Part shown: positions 1 to 7,709 of the stretch, piece after piece
Position numbering within the stretch: the first letter of the stretch is position 1
How the letters are laid out: the number at the start of each line of letters is the position of its first letter
Notes under the pieces: model-generated
Told to the model about the DNA's origin: nothing
The model's input: the letters and a program-made list of their open reading frames with translations, nothing else
Database searches by the model: none
NCBI RefSeq assembly: GCF_008634025.1
Contig: NZ_PDCM01000002.1
Span: 1,364,001 to 1,428,000 of the forward strand
Length of the DNA: 64,000 nt
Source of the DNA: Streptomyces albofaciens JCM 4342
GTDB taxonomy: Bacteria; Actinomycetota; Actinomycetes; Streptomycetales; Streptomycetaceae
Reading direction: 5' to 3'
Translations under genes and position numbers: made by a program

Positions 1-544
1 CGACAGCGTGTCCGTCAAGGACTGGAAGGACATCTGGGTCAACGAGGGCTTCGCCCGCTACAGCCAGTGGCTGTGGTCGGAGAAGGAGGGCGAGGGCACC
101 GGTCAGGAACTGGCCGACTACGTGTACGCCCAGCACCCGGCCGACGACCCGTTCTGGAAGGTCAAGCCGGGCGACCCGGGCCCGGAGAACCAGTTCCACG
201 GCGCGGTCTACGACCGGGGCGCGCTCGCCCTCCAGGCGCTGCGCAACGAGGTCGGCGACAAGGCGTTCTTCGGGCTCCTGAAGTCCTGGCCGACCGACAA
301 GAAGTACGGCAACGCCTCGGTGCACGACTTCGTGACGTACGCCGAGCGCAAGACCGGCAAGCCGCTGGCGGGGCTGTTCGACACCTGGCTGTTCCAGCCG
401 TCCAAGCCCGCGGCCGCGGCCGCGAAGAAGACCCTCGGCGCCCGGGCGGCCGCCCCGGCCAAGGCGGTGGCCCAGCCGAAGTCCTGGAAGTCGATCCAGG
501 CGACGAACCACGTGCACGACCACGGGCACGGTCACGGGCACTGA
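1..544 (+). CDS. M1-family zinc metallopeptidase, C-terminal part (5' end outside window)
   Basis: This is the C-terminal end of a zinc aminopeptidase; the reading frame is open at the window edge. The stretch WVNEGFARYSQWLW near the start carries the NEGFA glutamate, which in M1 peptidases is the third zinc ligand after an HEXXH motif; HEXXH itself lies upstream of the window. The following about 100 residues, including FHGAVYDRGALALQALR and the fold around LFDTWLFQPSKP, match the end of the M1 catalytic domain. An Ala/Lys-rich linker then leads to a histidine-rich tail ending HVHDHGHGHGH. The tail could bind zinc or another metal, but that is inference. A strong hairpin follows the stop. 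Confidence 0.85.
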   Translation, partial: DSVSVKDWKDIWVNEGFARYSQWLWSEKEGEGTGQELADYVYAQHPADDPFWKVKPGDPGPENQFHGAVYDRGALALQALRNEVGDKAFFGLLKSWPTDKKYGNASVHDFVTYAERKTGKPLAGLFDTWLFQPSKPAAAAAKKTLGARAAAPAKAVAQPKSWKSIQATNHVHDHGHGHGH

Positions 545-567
545 CGCCTGCGGCGGTGACGTGAACC

Positions 568-596
568 GGGGCCCGGCGCGGTGCGCGCCGGGCCCC
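568..596 (+). terminator. Hairpin terminator after M1 peptidase gene
   Basis: A perfect 13-bp inverted repeat (arms 568-580 and 584-596) encloses a 3-nt loop and starts 23 bp after the peptidase stop codon. There is no long T run, as usual in high-G+C actinomycetes. Confidence 0.7.
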
Positions 597-725
597 TTCC
601 GCATGCGCTCGCACGCGTCATGCCGTGTCCATCTCGGCATCACCCGGAGGCCACTCGGAAGTAAGTGGGCTTGATTCACTGTGCGGCGGCCCCTCCGGCC
701 CGCCCCCACCCGACCGGGAGAATCC

Positions 726-1724
726 ATGCCGCACCGCAGCCCCCGCCGCTTCCACGGCGCCGTGTCCGCCACAGCGCTGGCCGCCGCACTGGCCGCGACC
801 ACGCTCGTCGCCACGGCCCCCGCGGCGTCGGCCGCCACGGCCCCGGCCGCCGTTCCCGCGCTGAAAGTGCTCTCGTACAACACCTTCCTCATGAGCAAGA
901 GCCTCTACCCGAACTGGGGGCAGGACCACCGGGCCAAGGCGATCACCGAAGCGGAATTCTTCCGCGGTCAGGATGTCGTCGTGCTCCAGGAGGCCTTCGA
1001 CAATTCCTCGTCGGACGCGCTCACATCAGCGGCCGCGGCGCGGTATCCGTATCAGACGCCGGTCGTCGGCCGCAGCAAGAGCGGCTGGGACGCCACCGGC
1101 GGCGCGTATTCCGCCACCACTCCGGAGGACGGCGGTGTCACCGTCCTCAGCGCGTGGCCGGTGATCCGCAAGGAGCAGTACGTCTTCAAGGACGCGTGCG
1201 GCTCCGACTACTGGTCCAACAAAGGCTTCGCCTATGCGGTGCTGAACGTGCGCGGCGCCAAGGTGCACGTGGTCGGCACGCACACCCAGTCCACCGACCC
1301 GGGCTGCAAGGCGGGGGAAGCGGCGGCGGTCCGCTCGAAGCAGTTCAAGGAGATCGACGCCTTTCTGGACGCCAAGCGCATTCCGGCGGACGAACAGGTG
1401 CTGGTCGCCGGTGACGTGAATGTGGACAGCCGCGGCCCCGAATTCTCCGCGATGCTCGCCGACGCCGGCCTCGTGGCGGCCGACGCGCGCACCGGCCACC
1501 CGTATTCCTTCGACACCCGGGACAACTCCCTGGCGAAATACCGCTACCCGGACGACCCGCGCGAGGACCTCGACCACGTGCTGCACCGCGCCGGACACGC
1601 CCGGCCCGCCACCTGGCGCAACGAGGTCGTCAAGGAGGAGAGCGCGCCGTGGACCGTGTCGAGCTGGGGCAAGGAGTACACGTACACCAACCTCTCCGAC
1701 CACTATCCGCTGGTGGCGGGCTGA
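726..1724 (+). CDS. Secreted sphingomyelinase C-like phosphodiesterase (EEP fold)
   Basis: 332-residue secreted enzyme of the endonuclease/exonuclease/phosphatase fold, most like bacterial neutral sphingomyelinases that hydrolyse sphingomyelin to ceramide and phosphocholine. Residues 1-36 form a signal peptide (RR near the N-terminus, hydrophobic Ala/Leu core, cleavage after ASA). Family motifs are present: SYNTF at the start of the fold, LQEAF with the metal-binding Glu, GDVNVD with Asp/Asn, and a terminal LSDHYPL with the catalytic His. The ATG at 726 was chosen because it follows a GGGAGA ribosome site and opens the signal peptide; upstream in-frame codons lack both. It stands alone between the peptidase terminator and the exporter promoter. 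Other EEP phosphodiesterase or nuclease activities cannot be excluded. Confidence 0.85.
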   Translation: MPHRSPRRFHGAVSATALAAALAATTLVATAPAASAATAPAAVPALKVLSYNTFLMSKSLYPNWGQDHRAKAITEAEFFRGQDVVVLQEAFDNSSSDALTSAAAARYPYQTPVVGRSKSGWDATGGAYSATTPEDGGVTVLSAWPVIRKEQYVFKDACGSDYWSNKGFAYAVLNVRGAKVHVVGTHTQSTDPGCKAGEAAAVRSKQFKEIDAFLDAKRIPADEQVLVAGDVNVDSRGPEFSAMLADAGLVAADARTGHPYSFDTRDNSLAKYRYPDDPREDLDHVLHRAGHARPATWRNEVVKEESAPWTVSSWGKEYTYTNLSDHYPLVAG

Positions 1725-1789
1725 GCGACCGGCGCCCGCGCGGAGGCGGCGCACGGACGGCGGTCGGGTGCACCGCGCGGGATCACGCT

Positions 1790-1818
1790 TGTCTTCCTGG
1801 ACACAACGGGTCCAGGAT
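1790..1818 (+). promoter_or_regulatory. Candidate promoter with inverted-repeat operator before the DHA2 exporter
   Basis: TTGTCT (1790-1795) and CAGGAT (1813-1818) are spaced by 17 bp. An 8-bp perfect inverted repeat TCCTGGAC/GTCCAGGA (1795-1802 and 1810-1817, 7-bp spacer) sits between and over them. The GTG start at 1825 is seven bases after the -10-like hexamer, so the transcript could be leaderless, although AGGA at 1814-1817 could also serve as a ribosome site. Confidence 0.5.
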
Positions 1819-1824
1819 GCTGCC

Positions 1825-3303
1825 GTGACCGAGTTGACCGCTGACCCACGGGCCGCCGCCGCACGGCCCGCCCCGATACCACCGCACCCCGGTGCGCTGC
1901 TCACCGTTCTGCTGTCCGCGTGGTTCATGGCGCAGTTCGACTTCTTCGTCGTCAACGTCGCCGCTCCTTCACTGGAACACGACCTGCACACGGGGCCCGC
2001 CGCCCTGGAACTGATCGTCGGCGGCTATGCCTTCGCCTACGCCAGCGGCATGATCACCGGCGGCCGGCTCGGTGACCTCTTCGGTCACCGGCGCACGTTC
2101 GTCGCGGGGCTGCTCGCCTTCGCCGTCACCTCGCTGCTGTGCGGCATCGCGGTGAGCCCGGCCCAGCTGGTGGGCGCGCGGCTGCTGCAGGGCTTCGCCG
2201 GGGCGGTGATGGTGCCACAGGTGCTCGCGACGATCACCGCGTCGTTCCCGGCGCACGCCCGGGGCCGGGCGATGGCCTGGTACGGCGTGGCCGGCGGCTC
2301 GGCCTCGGTCGCCGGCCAGGTCCTCGGCGGGCTGCTGCTGGACGCCGACGTCCTCGGGCTGGGCTGGCGCGTCCTGTTCCTGGTCAACGTGCCGGTCGGC
2401 GTGGTCGCGGCGGCGCTGGCGGTGCGGTACCTGCCCGCGGTGCGCCCCGCCCGCCGGGCCCGGCTGGACCTGCCCGGCGCGGGCGGCGTGGCCCTGACGC
2501 TGGGCCTGGTGCTCGTCCCCCTCGCCATGGGGCGCACCGCCGGGTGGCCTGCCTGGACATGGCTGTGCCTGGGCGCCGCCGTGCCGGTGGGCGCGGCGAC
2601 CGTGTACTGGCAGCGGGTCCTGGCCGCCCGCGGCGGCGCCCCGGTCCTCGACCTCTCGCTGTTCCGCGAGGGGTCCTATCTGGCCGGCGTGGTGGCCCAG
2701 GCCGCGTTCATGGCGTACTGGGCGAGCCTGATGTTCACCCTGACACTGCTGCTCCAGGGCGGTTACGGGCTCGGGCCCTTCGAGGCGGGGCTCGCCTTCG
2801 CGCCCACCGGCGTCTGCTTCGCGGGCAGTTCGCTGCTCTCCCGCCCGCTGGTGCAGCGTTACGGTCTGCGCGTCCTGCAACTGGGCAGCGTCGTCACGGT
2901 GACCGGCCTGTCGGCGCTCACCCTCGTACTCGCCCTCCGGCCGGACCGCGGGGCGCTGCTCTGGGTGGTCCTGACCATGGCGGTGGCCGGTGTGGGCAAC
3001 GGGCTCACGTTCCCGCAGCTGATCGGCGCCTCCCTGGTACGGGTGCCGGCGCGGCGGGCCGGCACCGGCGCCGGGGTGCTCACCACGGCCCAGCAGTTCG
3101 GCGGCGCCGCCGGTGTGGCGATCCTCGGAACGGCCTTCTTCGCGCTGGCCGGGCCCGCGCCGGACACCGCCGGCCACGCCCGTGCCGCCATGTGGACCAC
3201 GCTGGTCTCGGTCGTCCTGACCTGCGTGGTCACGGTGCTGACCGTGGTCCTGCGGCGCGCGGCCGACCGCGCGGCGCGGGAGGACAAGGCGGCGGACGGC
3301 TGA
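1825..3303 (+). CDS. MFS drug-resistance-type exporter (DHA2, EmrB/QacA-like)
   Basis: 492-residue integral membrane protein of the 14-helix DHA2 branch of the major facilitator superfamily, typically a proton-coupled exporter of drugs or metabolites. The sequence begins with WFMAQFDFFVVNVAAPSL, the usual first-helix D/N motif of the family. It has motif A as GRLGDLFGHRRTF between helices 2 and 3 and an antiporter-type motif C region (GGSASVAGQVLGGLL). The GTG at 1825 fits the homologous N-terminus; the open frame extends far upstream but overlaps the sphingomyelinase gene. No regulator is adjacent, yet an inverted repeat overlaps the promoter, suggesting control by a distant TetR- or MarR-type repressor. 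The substrate is unknown. Confidence 0.85.
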   Translation: MTELTADPRAAAARPAPIPPHPGALLTVLLSAWFMAQFDFFVVNVAAPSLEHDLHTGPAALELIVGGYAFAYASGMITGGRLGDLFGHRRTFVAGLLAFAVTSLLCGIAVSPAQLVGARLLQGFAGAVMVPQVLATITASFPAHARGRAMAWYGVAGGSASVAGQVLGGLLLDADVLGLGWRVLFLVNVPVGVVAAALAVRYLPAVRPARRARLDLPGAGGVALTLGLVLVPLAMGRTAGWPAWTWLCLGAAVPVGAATVYWQRVLAARGGAPVLDLSLFREGSYLAGVVAQAAFMAYWASLMFTLTLLLQGGYGLGPFEAGLAFAPTGVCFAGSSLLSRPLVQRYGLRVLQLGSVVTVTGLSALTLVLALRPDRGALLWVVLTMAVAGVGNGLTFPQLIGASLVRVPARRAGTGAGVLTTAQQFGGAAGVAILGTAFFALAGPAPDTAGHARAAMWTTLVSVVLTCVVTVLTVVLRRAADRAAREDKAADG

Positions 3304-3320
3304 ACCCCGGCCGTACGGCG

Positions 3321-3355
3321 AAGGGCGGCCGCGCGAGGTCCACGCGGCCGCCCTT
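3321..3355. terminator. Bidirectional terminator between convergent genes
   Basis: Perfect 13-bp stem (arms 3321-3333 and 3343-3355, 9-nt loop) beginning AAGGG and ending CCCTTT, between the exporter (+) and the permease (-). The A and T ends allow it to work in both directions. Confidence 0.8.
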
Positions 3356-3376
3356 TCGCGTACGTACGTCCCGCGG

Positions 3377-4870
3377 TCAGCCCTTGTCGAGCGTGCCCCG
3401 GCCCGCCGCGGCCTGCTCGCGCTCGGCCGCGATCCGGCTCACCCGGCCGCGGACCGCGAACCAGCCGACGACCAGCGCCGCGCCGATGACCGGCACCAGC
3501 ATCACGGTCTGGCGTCCCACGCCCTCGCTGTCGAAGGCCATCAGGACGATGACACCGACCAGGAAGACGATGGTCGCGATGTCGGTGACGGGCGTGCCCG
3601 GCAGCTGGAATCGGGGGCGCTGCACCAGGCCCGCGCGGGAGCGGCGGACGAAGACCATGTGACAGATCATGATCGTGCACCAGGTGCTGATGATGCCGAG
3701 TGCCGCGATGTTGAGCACGATCTCGAACGCCTTGCCGGGCAGCCAGTAGTTGAGGCCGACGCCCAGCACGCACACCGCGGAGGTGAGCATGATGCCGCCG
3801 TAGGGCACCTGGTTGCGGTTCATCAGTCCGGCGAACTTCGGCGCCGAGCCGGCCATCGACATCGAGCGCAGGATGCGGCCGGTCGAGTACAGGCCCGAGT
3901 TGAGGCTGGACATGGCGGCGGTAAGCACCACGAGGTTCATCACGTCGCCCGCGGCGGGCACGCCGACGTTGGAGAGCACCGTCACGAAGGGGCTCTCGGA
4001 GCCGGTGTACTTGTTCCACGGCAGCAGCAGCGCGAGCAGGATGACCGAGCCGACGTAGAAGACGCCGACCCGCCACATGATCGAGTTCACGGCCTTGGGG
4101 ACGACCTTCTCCGGCTCGCTGGTCTCACCGGCGGTGACGCCGACCAGTTCGACGGCGGAGTAGGCGAAGACCACGCCCTGCAGCACGATCACCACGGGCA
4201 GCAGACCGGTCGGGAAGAAGCCGCCGTGGTCGGTGATCAGGCTCAGGCCCGGGGTGCTGCCGCCGACCGGGTGCTGGGTGGCCAGCAGGAAGATCCCGAT
4301 GAACATGAAGACGACCAGCGCCGCGACCTTGATGATCGCGAACCAGAACTCCAGCTCGCCGAAGATCTTTACCGAGATGAGGTTGATGCTCAGCACCACC
4401 GCGAGCGCGATCAGCGCCATCACCCACTGCGGGACGGCGGTGAACAGGCTCCAGTAGTGGGTGTAGAGCGCGATGGCGGTGATGTCGGCGATACCGGTCG
4501 TGGACCAGTTGACGACGTACATCCAGCCCGCGACGTAGGCGCCCTTCTCCCCCAGGAACTCGCGGGCGTACGAGACGAACGAGCCCGACGACGGGCGGTG
4601 CAGCACCAGTTCGCCCAGGGCCCGTACGACGAAGAACGCGAAGAGGCCGCAGACGGCGTACGCGACGGCCAGCGCGGGACCGGCGGAGGCGAGCCGGCCG
4701 CCCGCGCCCAGGAACAGGCCGGTGCCGATCGCGCCACCGATCGCGATCATGTTGATGTGCCGGCCCTTGAGGCCTTTGCTGTATCCGGCGTCGCCCGCGT
4801 CCTGCGCGGTCTCGGCCTTCCCCCCGTCCGGTGGCCTGTGGGCGTTCTCCTGGACGGTTTCCGTGCTCAC
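3377..4870 (-). CDS. ansP: APC-family amino acid permease, L-asparagine permease-like
   Basis: 497-residue, 12-helix amino acid permease of the APC superfamily (GabP/LysP/AnsP branch). The first helix contains the signature IAIGGAIGTGLFLGAG, followed by RPSSGSFVSYAREFLGEKGAY and WSTTGIADITAIALYTHYW, which closely resemble actinobacterial AnsP asparagine transporters. It is expected to import asparagine or related amino acids by proton symport at the cytoplasmic membrane. The GTG at 4870 gives an N-terminus of about 35 hydrophilic residues before helix 1; a further upstream GTG (4921) would only add a charged stretch. The 570-bp upstream gap is shared with the divergent MerR gene. The specificity assignment rests on resemblance only; the APC fold itself is certain. 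Confidence 0.8.
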   Translation of the reverse strand: MSTETVQENAHRPPDGGKAETAQDAGDAGYSKGLKGRHINMIAIGGAIGTGLFLGAGGRLASAGPALAVAYAVCGLFAFFVVRALGELVLHRPSSGSFVSYAREFLGEKGAYVAGWMYVVNWSTTGIADITAIALYTHYWSLFTAVPQWVMALIALAVVLSINLISVKIFGELEFWFAIIKVAALVVFMFIGIFLLATQHPVGGSTPGLSLITDHGGFFPTGLLPVVIVLQGVVFAYSAVELVGVTAGETSEPEKVVPKAVNSIMWRVGVFYVGSVILLALLLPWNKYTGSESPFVTVLSNVGVPAAGDVMNLVVLTAAMSSLNSGLYSTGRILRSMSMAGSAPKFAGLMNRNQVPYGGIMLTSAVCVLGVGLNYWLPGKAFEIVLNIAALGIISTWCTIMICHMVFVRRSRAGLVQRPRFQLPGTPVTDIATIVFLVGVIVLMAFDSEGVGRQTVMLVPVIGAALVVGWFAVRGRVSRIAAEREQAAAGRGTLDKG

Positions 4871-5441
4871 AGCTGGTTCATCTCGCTTTCGGGCAGGCGA
4901 TGGAGCCGACGGCGGCCCCACGGGTCACGCGGAGTCCAACCGACGGCACACCTTCCCCCAGAGCCGCCCCCTCGTCTGTGGGCTGGATCACAGCGTGTAT
5001 AAGACATCAATAATTCACCCGCTTATGCCCGAAATGACGTATGGAAGCCCTCTCCACGAGCCCAGCAATTCGCCACGCTCCGGTCATCACCCCTCACCCA
5101 AGGGAGCGGCCCCGGGGGGGCGTGATCCGGTCGGGGGTGGCCGGAAAGTGCCGTTGGGGGTCGTACGGGTCCAGCACACCGTCGCGGGAGTGACCGCTGC
5201 CGCTGCCGCAGACGGACTGGCCGCGCCCGTACCCGCCGCGGCCGGGGGCGTCGGCGACTTCCTCTCACCAGCACCCGGCACCGCTTGCACCGGCCGGTAC
5301 ACCGCGCCCCGTCCCCCCCCGGAGGTTTCACAGGGGTGGTGAGACAGCAATACTGTTGAACACGGACCGCGCCACGGAACGCGGTGGACCGAGGGGGCGC
5401 GGGGACCCGCGCGGACGCAGCGAGGGAAGTGAGGCGCGGCC
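4871..5441. other. Divergent intergenic region between permease and MerR gene
   Basis: No convincing gene; open frames here are antisense or low-complexity. It holds a locally AT-rich stretch (about 4996-5036, with GTATAAGACATCAATAATTC), probably the permease promoter. Just before the MerR gene lies ACAG-n5-CTGT (5344-5356), a weak inverted repeat that might be a MerR autoregulatory site. Confidence 0.4.
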
Positions 5442-6173
5442 ATGGCCACCGGGACCGGGGAAGAACCGACGCTGACCGTCGACGAGTTGGCCGCCCGCGC
5501 CGGGGTGACCGTGCGGACCGTCCGCTTCTACAGCACCCGCGGGCTGCTGCCCCCGCCCGCGATCGGCCCGCGCCGGGTCGGCCGGTACGGTGCCGCCCAC
5601 CTGTCCCGGCTCGCGCTGATCGAGGAACTCCAGCACCACGGCATGACGCTGGCCGCCATCGAGCGCTACCTCGCCCGGCTGCCCGACGACCTGAGCGAAC
5701 ACGACCTGGCCATCCACCGCGCGCTGGTGGCCTCCTGGTCGCCGGACTCCGCCGAGGAGGCCACCCGGGCCCAGCTGGAGCGCCGCGCGGGCCGGGAGCT
5801 GAGCGAGGACGACATCGACCGGCTGGCGGCGATGGACGTCCTGGAGCGGACCGCGGAGCCCGACGCGTTCCGGGTCGACCCGGCCGTCCTGCACCTGGGC
5901 ATCCGGCTGCTGGACGTCCCCGTATCGCTGGAGACGCTGCTCGCCGCCCGCACCGTCGTCCAGGACCACACCCGTTCGGCGGCGCGCGAGCTGACCCGGC
6001 TCTTCCACGACGAGGTGTGGGGCCCCTACCGGGAACGCGAGTCGGACCCGGAGCAGGTGGAGTCGATGAAGTCGCTCTCCGCGCACATGCAGCCGATGGT
6101 GGTGCAGGCGCTGGTGACGGCCTTCCAGCGGTCGATGCGCGAGGAACTGCGGGCGACGTACGCCGAGGAGTGA
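5442..6173 (+). CDS. MerR-family transcriptional regulator
   Basis: 243-residue regulator with an N-terminal MerR winged helix. The recognition region reads LTVDELAARAGVTVRTVRFY (residues 11-30), followed by the wing RRVGRYGAAHLSRL and the helix around QHHGMTLAAIERYL. No cysteine or CXC metal-binding pattern is seen. The C-terminal 150 residues resemble the all-helical sensor region of actinobacterial MerR proteins controlling fatty-acid or stress genes, so a small organic ligand is more likely than a metal. It starts at an ATG preceded by GAAGTGAGG. The AlbA_2 gene follows 87 bp downstream on the same strand. The target genes are not known. Confidence 0.85.
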   Translation: MATGTGEEPTLTVDELAARAGVTVRTVRFYSTRGLLPPPAIGPRRVGRYGAAHLSRLALIEELQHHGMTLAAIERYLARLPDDLSEHDLAIHRALVASWSPDSAEEATRAQLERRAGRELSEDDIDRLAAMDVLERTAEPDAFRVDPAVLHLGIRLLDVPVSLETLLAARTVVQDHTRSAARELTRLFHDEVWGPYRERESDPEQVESMKSLSAHMQPMVVQALVTAFQRSMREELRATYAEE

Positions 6174-6260
6174 GCCCGCGCACGGCGGGCATAGCGTGGG
6201 TACCGGCCCGGCGCGCGGCCGGCCGGGCGGCACAGCCCCACGAGCGAGACGAGGCCGCGG

Positions 6261-7655
6261 GTGGAAGGGCGCACCGTTTCCCGGGCCGAGGCGGCGGACC
6301 TCCTCGGCCGGCAGGAAGACCACTTCTGGGAGTTCAAGAGCGCCCGCAGCGGCGGGGCGGTCGTGCAGGTCATCGCCGCCGCCCTGGCCAACGCCGAGGG
6401 CGGCGAGTTCATGGTGGGCATCGAGGACCCGCGCACCGGTCAGGGGCTGGCGCGGTGGCGCGGCTTCGCCTCGCTGGAGGACGCCAACTTCGTCCAGCAG
6501 GCCATGGTCGACCAGGTGGAGCCGCCGGTGCCGTACGACATCGAGTTCCTGCGGGTCGAGGGGCGGACGGACTTGGGCTGGGCCTGCCTGGTCACGGTCC
6601 ACAAGAGCCCGGACGTGCACCGGACGGCGCGGGGCGAGGTGCCGCAGCGGCGCGGCGCCCAGTCGCGGCGGCTGAGGGGCACGCAGATCACCGACCTGTC
6701 GCTGTCCAAGGGCGCCCGCTCCTACGAGGACCAGCCGCTGCGCGACTACGGCCTGGAGGAGCTGCGCGACGAGGAGGAACTCCACGTCTTCCTCGGCCGC
6801 TACAGCCCCCGCACCTGCGCCGAACGGTTCCTGCGCCGGCAGCGCCTGGTGGGACGCGACGGCAGTCTGGCGACCGTCGCCGGCGCCGTCCTGTTCGCCG
6901 CCGAACCGCCCGCCGTCGTACCGAAGAAGTGCTCGGTCAAGATCGCCCGGTACGAGACCGCCGAGCAGTTGCCGGACCGCCGGCACCTGAAGGCGCCGCC
7001 GACGACGGTCGACGGGCCGGCGCGGCCGCTGATCGAGCGGACGCTGGCGGCGGTGACCCGGATCATCCAGTCGGTGCCGGTGCTCGGCCCGGACGGCTCG
7101 CTGTCGCCGATGGCCTACCCGCCGGAGGCACTGAAGGAGATCATCGTCAACGCGGTGATCCACCGGGACTACAACCTCTCCGACGACATCCTGATCTCGG
7201 TCTTCGACAACCGGGTGGAGGTGCGCAGTCCGGGCCGGCTGCCCGGCCACATGACGCCGGACAACCTGCTCACCGACCGCTTCGCCCGCAACCCCACGAT
7301 CGTGCGGCTGCTGAACAAGTACCCGGACGCCCCCAACAAGGACATCGGGGAGGGACTGGACACGGTGCTGAGCACGATGAAGGCGGCCAGGCTCAAGGAG
7401 CCGCGGTTCTTCGTCGAGGCGAACGCTTTCGTGGTGGTGCTGGAACACACGCCCCTCGCCCGGCCGGAAGAACTGGTGCTCCGGTACCTGCGGTCGAACC
7501 CGGAGATCCCGAACCGGATCGCGCGCCGGATCACCGGCATCGCCTCCGAGAACCGCATGAAGCGGGTCTTCCACCGGCTGCGCGACGCCGGGCAGATCGA
7601 GCCGGTGCCGGGACGGTCGGGGTCGCGGGCCGCGTGGCGGCTCCGGCAGGACTGA
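6261..7655 (+). CDS. AlbA_2/Schlafen-domain protein with C-terminal ATPase-like domain
   Basis: 464 residues with an N-terminal AlbA_2 (Schlafen-like) domain: HFWEFKSA near residue 25 carries the E-x-K pair, followed by VIAAALANAEGGEFMVGIED, the typical AN-GG-G-D core. The middle and C-terminal part contains EIIVNAVIHRDY, ISVFDNRVEVRSPG and GEGLDTVL, typical of the HATPase_c_4 domain that follows AlbA_2 in many putative regulators and helicase-like proteins. A small winged-helix-like end (IPNRIARRITGIASENRMKR) may bind DNA. The GTG start at 6261 follows GAGACGAGG. Proteins of this architecture occur both as regulators and near defence systems; no defence partner is adjacent here, so the role is open. 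Confidence 0.75.
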   Translation: MEGRTVSRAEAADLLGRQEDHFWEFKSARSGGAVVQVIAAALANAEGGEFMVGIEDPRTGQGLARWRGFASLEDANFVQQAMVDQVEPPVPYDIEFLRVEGRTDLGWACLVTVHKSPDVHRTARGEVPQRRGAQSRRLRGTQITDLSLSKGARSYEDQPLRDYGLEELRDEEELHVFLGRYSPRTCAERFLRRQRLVGRDGSLATVAGAVLFAAEPPAVVPKKCSVKIARYETAEQLPDRRHLKAPPTTVDGPARPLIERTLAAVTRIIQSVPVLGPDGSLSPMAYPPEALKEIIVNAVIHRDYNLSDDILISVFDNRVEVRSPGRLPGHMTPDNLLTDRFARNPTIVRLLNKYPDAPNKDIGEGLDTVLSTMKAARLKEPRFFVEANAFVVVLEHTPLARPEELVLRYLRSNPEIPNRIARRITGIASENRMKRVFHRLRDAGQIEPVPGRSGSRAAWRLRQD

Positions 7656-7670
7656 CCGGCGGCGTACGGC

Positions 7671-7700
7671 GGTGGGGGCCGGCCGGGACCGGCCCCCGCC
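7671..7700. terminator. Terminator between convergent AlbA_2 and fadJ genes
   Basis: Inverted repeat with a 9-bp perfect core (7674-7682 and 7689-7697), extended outward by a G-U and two G-C pairs, with a 6-nt loop. It lies between two genes that converge. Confidence 0.7.
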
Positions 7701-7709
7701 TCGGGTGCC

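Noticed and set aside
1969..3177. 402-codon minus-strand frame opposite the exporter
   Set aside because: Gly/Gln/His/Arg-rich antisense frame; the plus strand encodes clear MFS motifs.
4996..5036. AT-rich stretch as a replication or attachment site
   Set aside because: Short and isolated, without repeats or DnaA boxes; most likely only a promoter.
5328..7574. Long minus-strand open frame opposite the MerR and AlbA_2 genes
   Set aside because: Composition is His/Arg/Gly-rich low-complexity, typical of antisense frames in high-G+C DNA; the plus-strand genes have full domain motifs.
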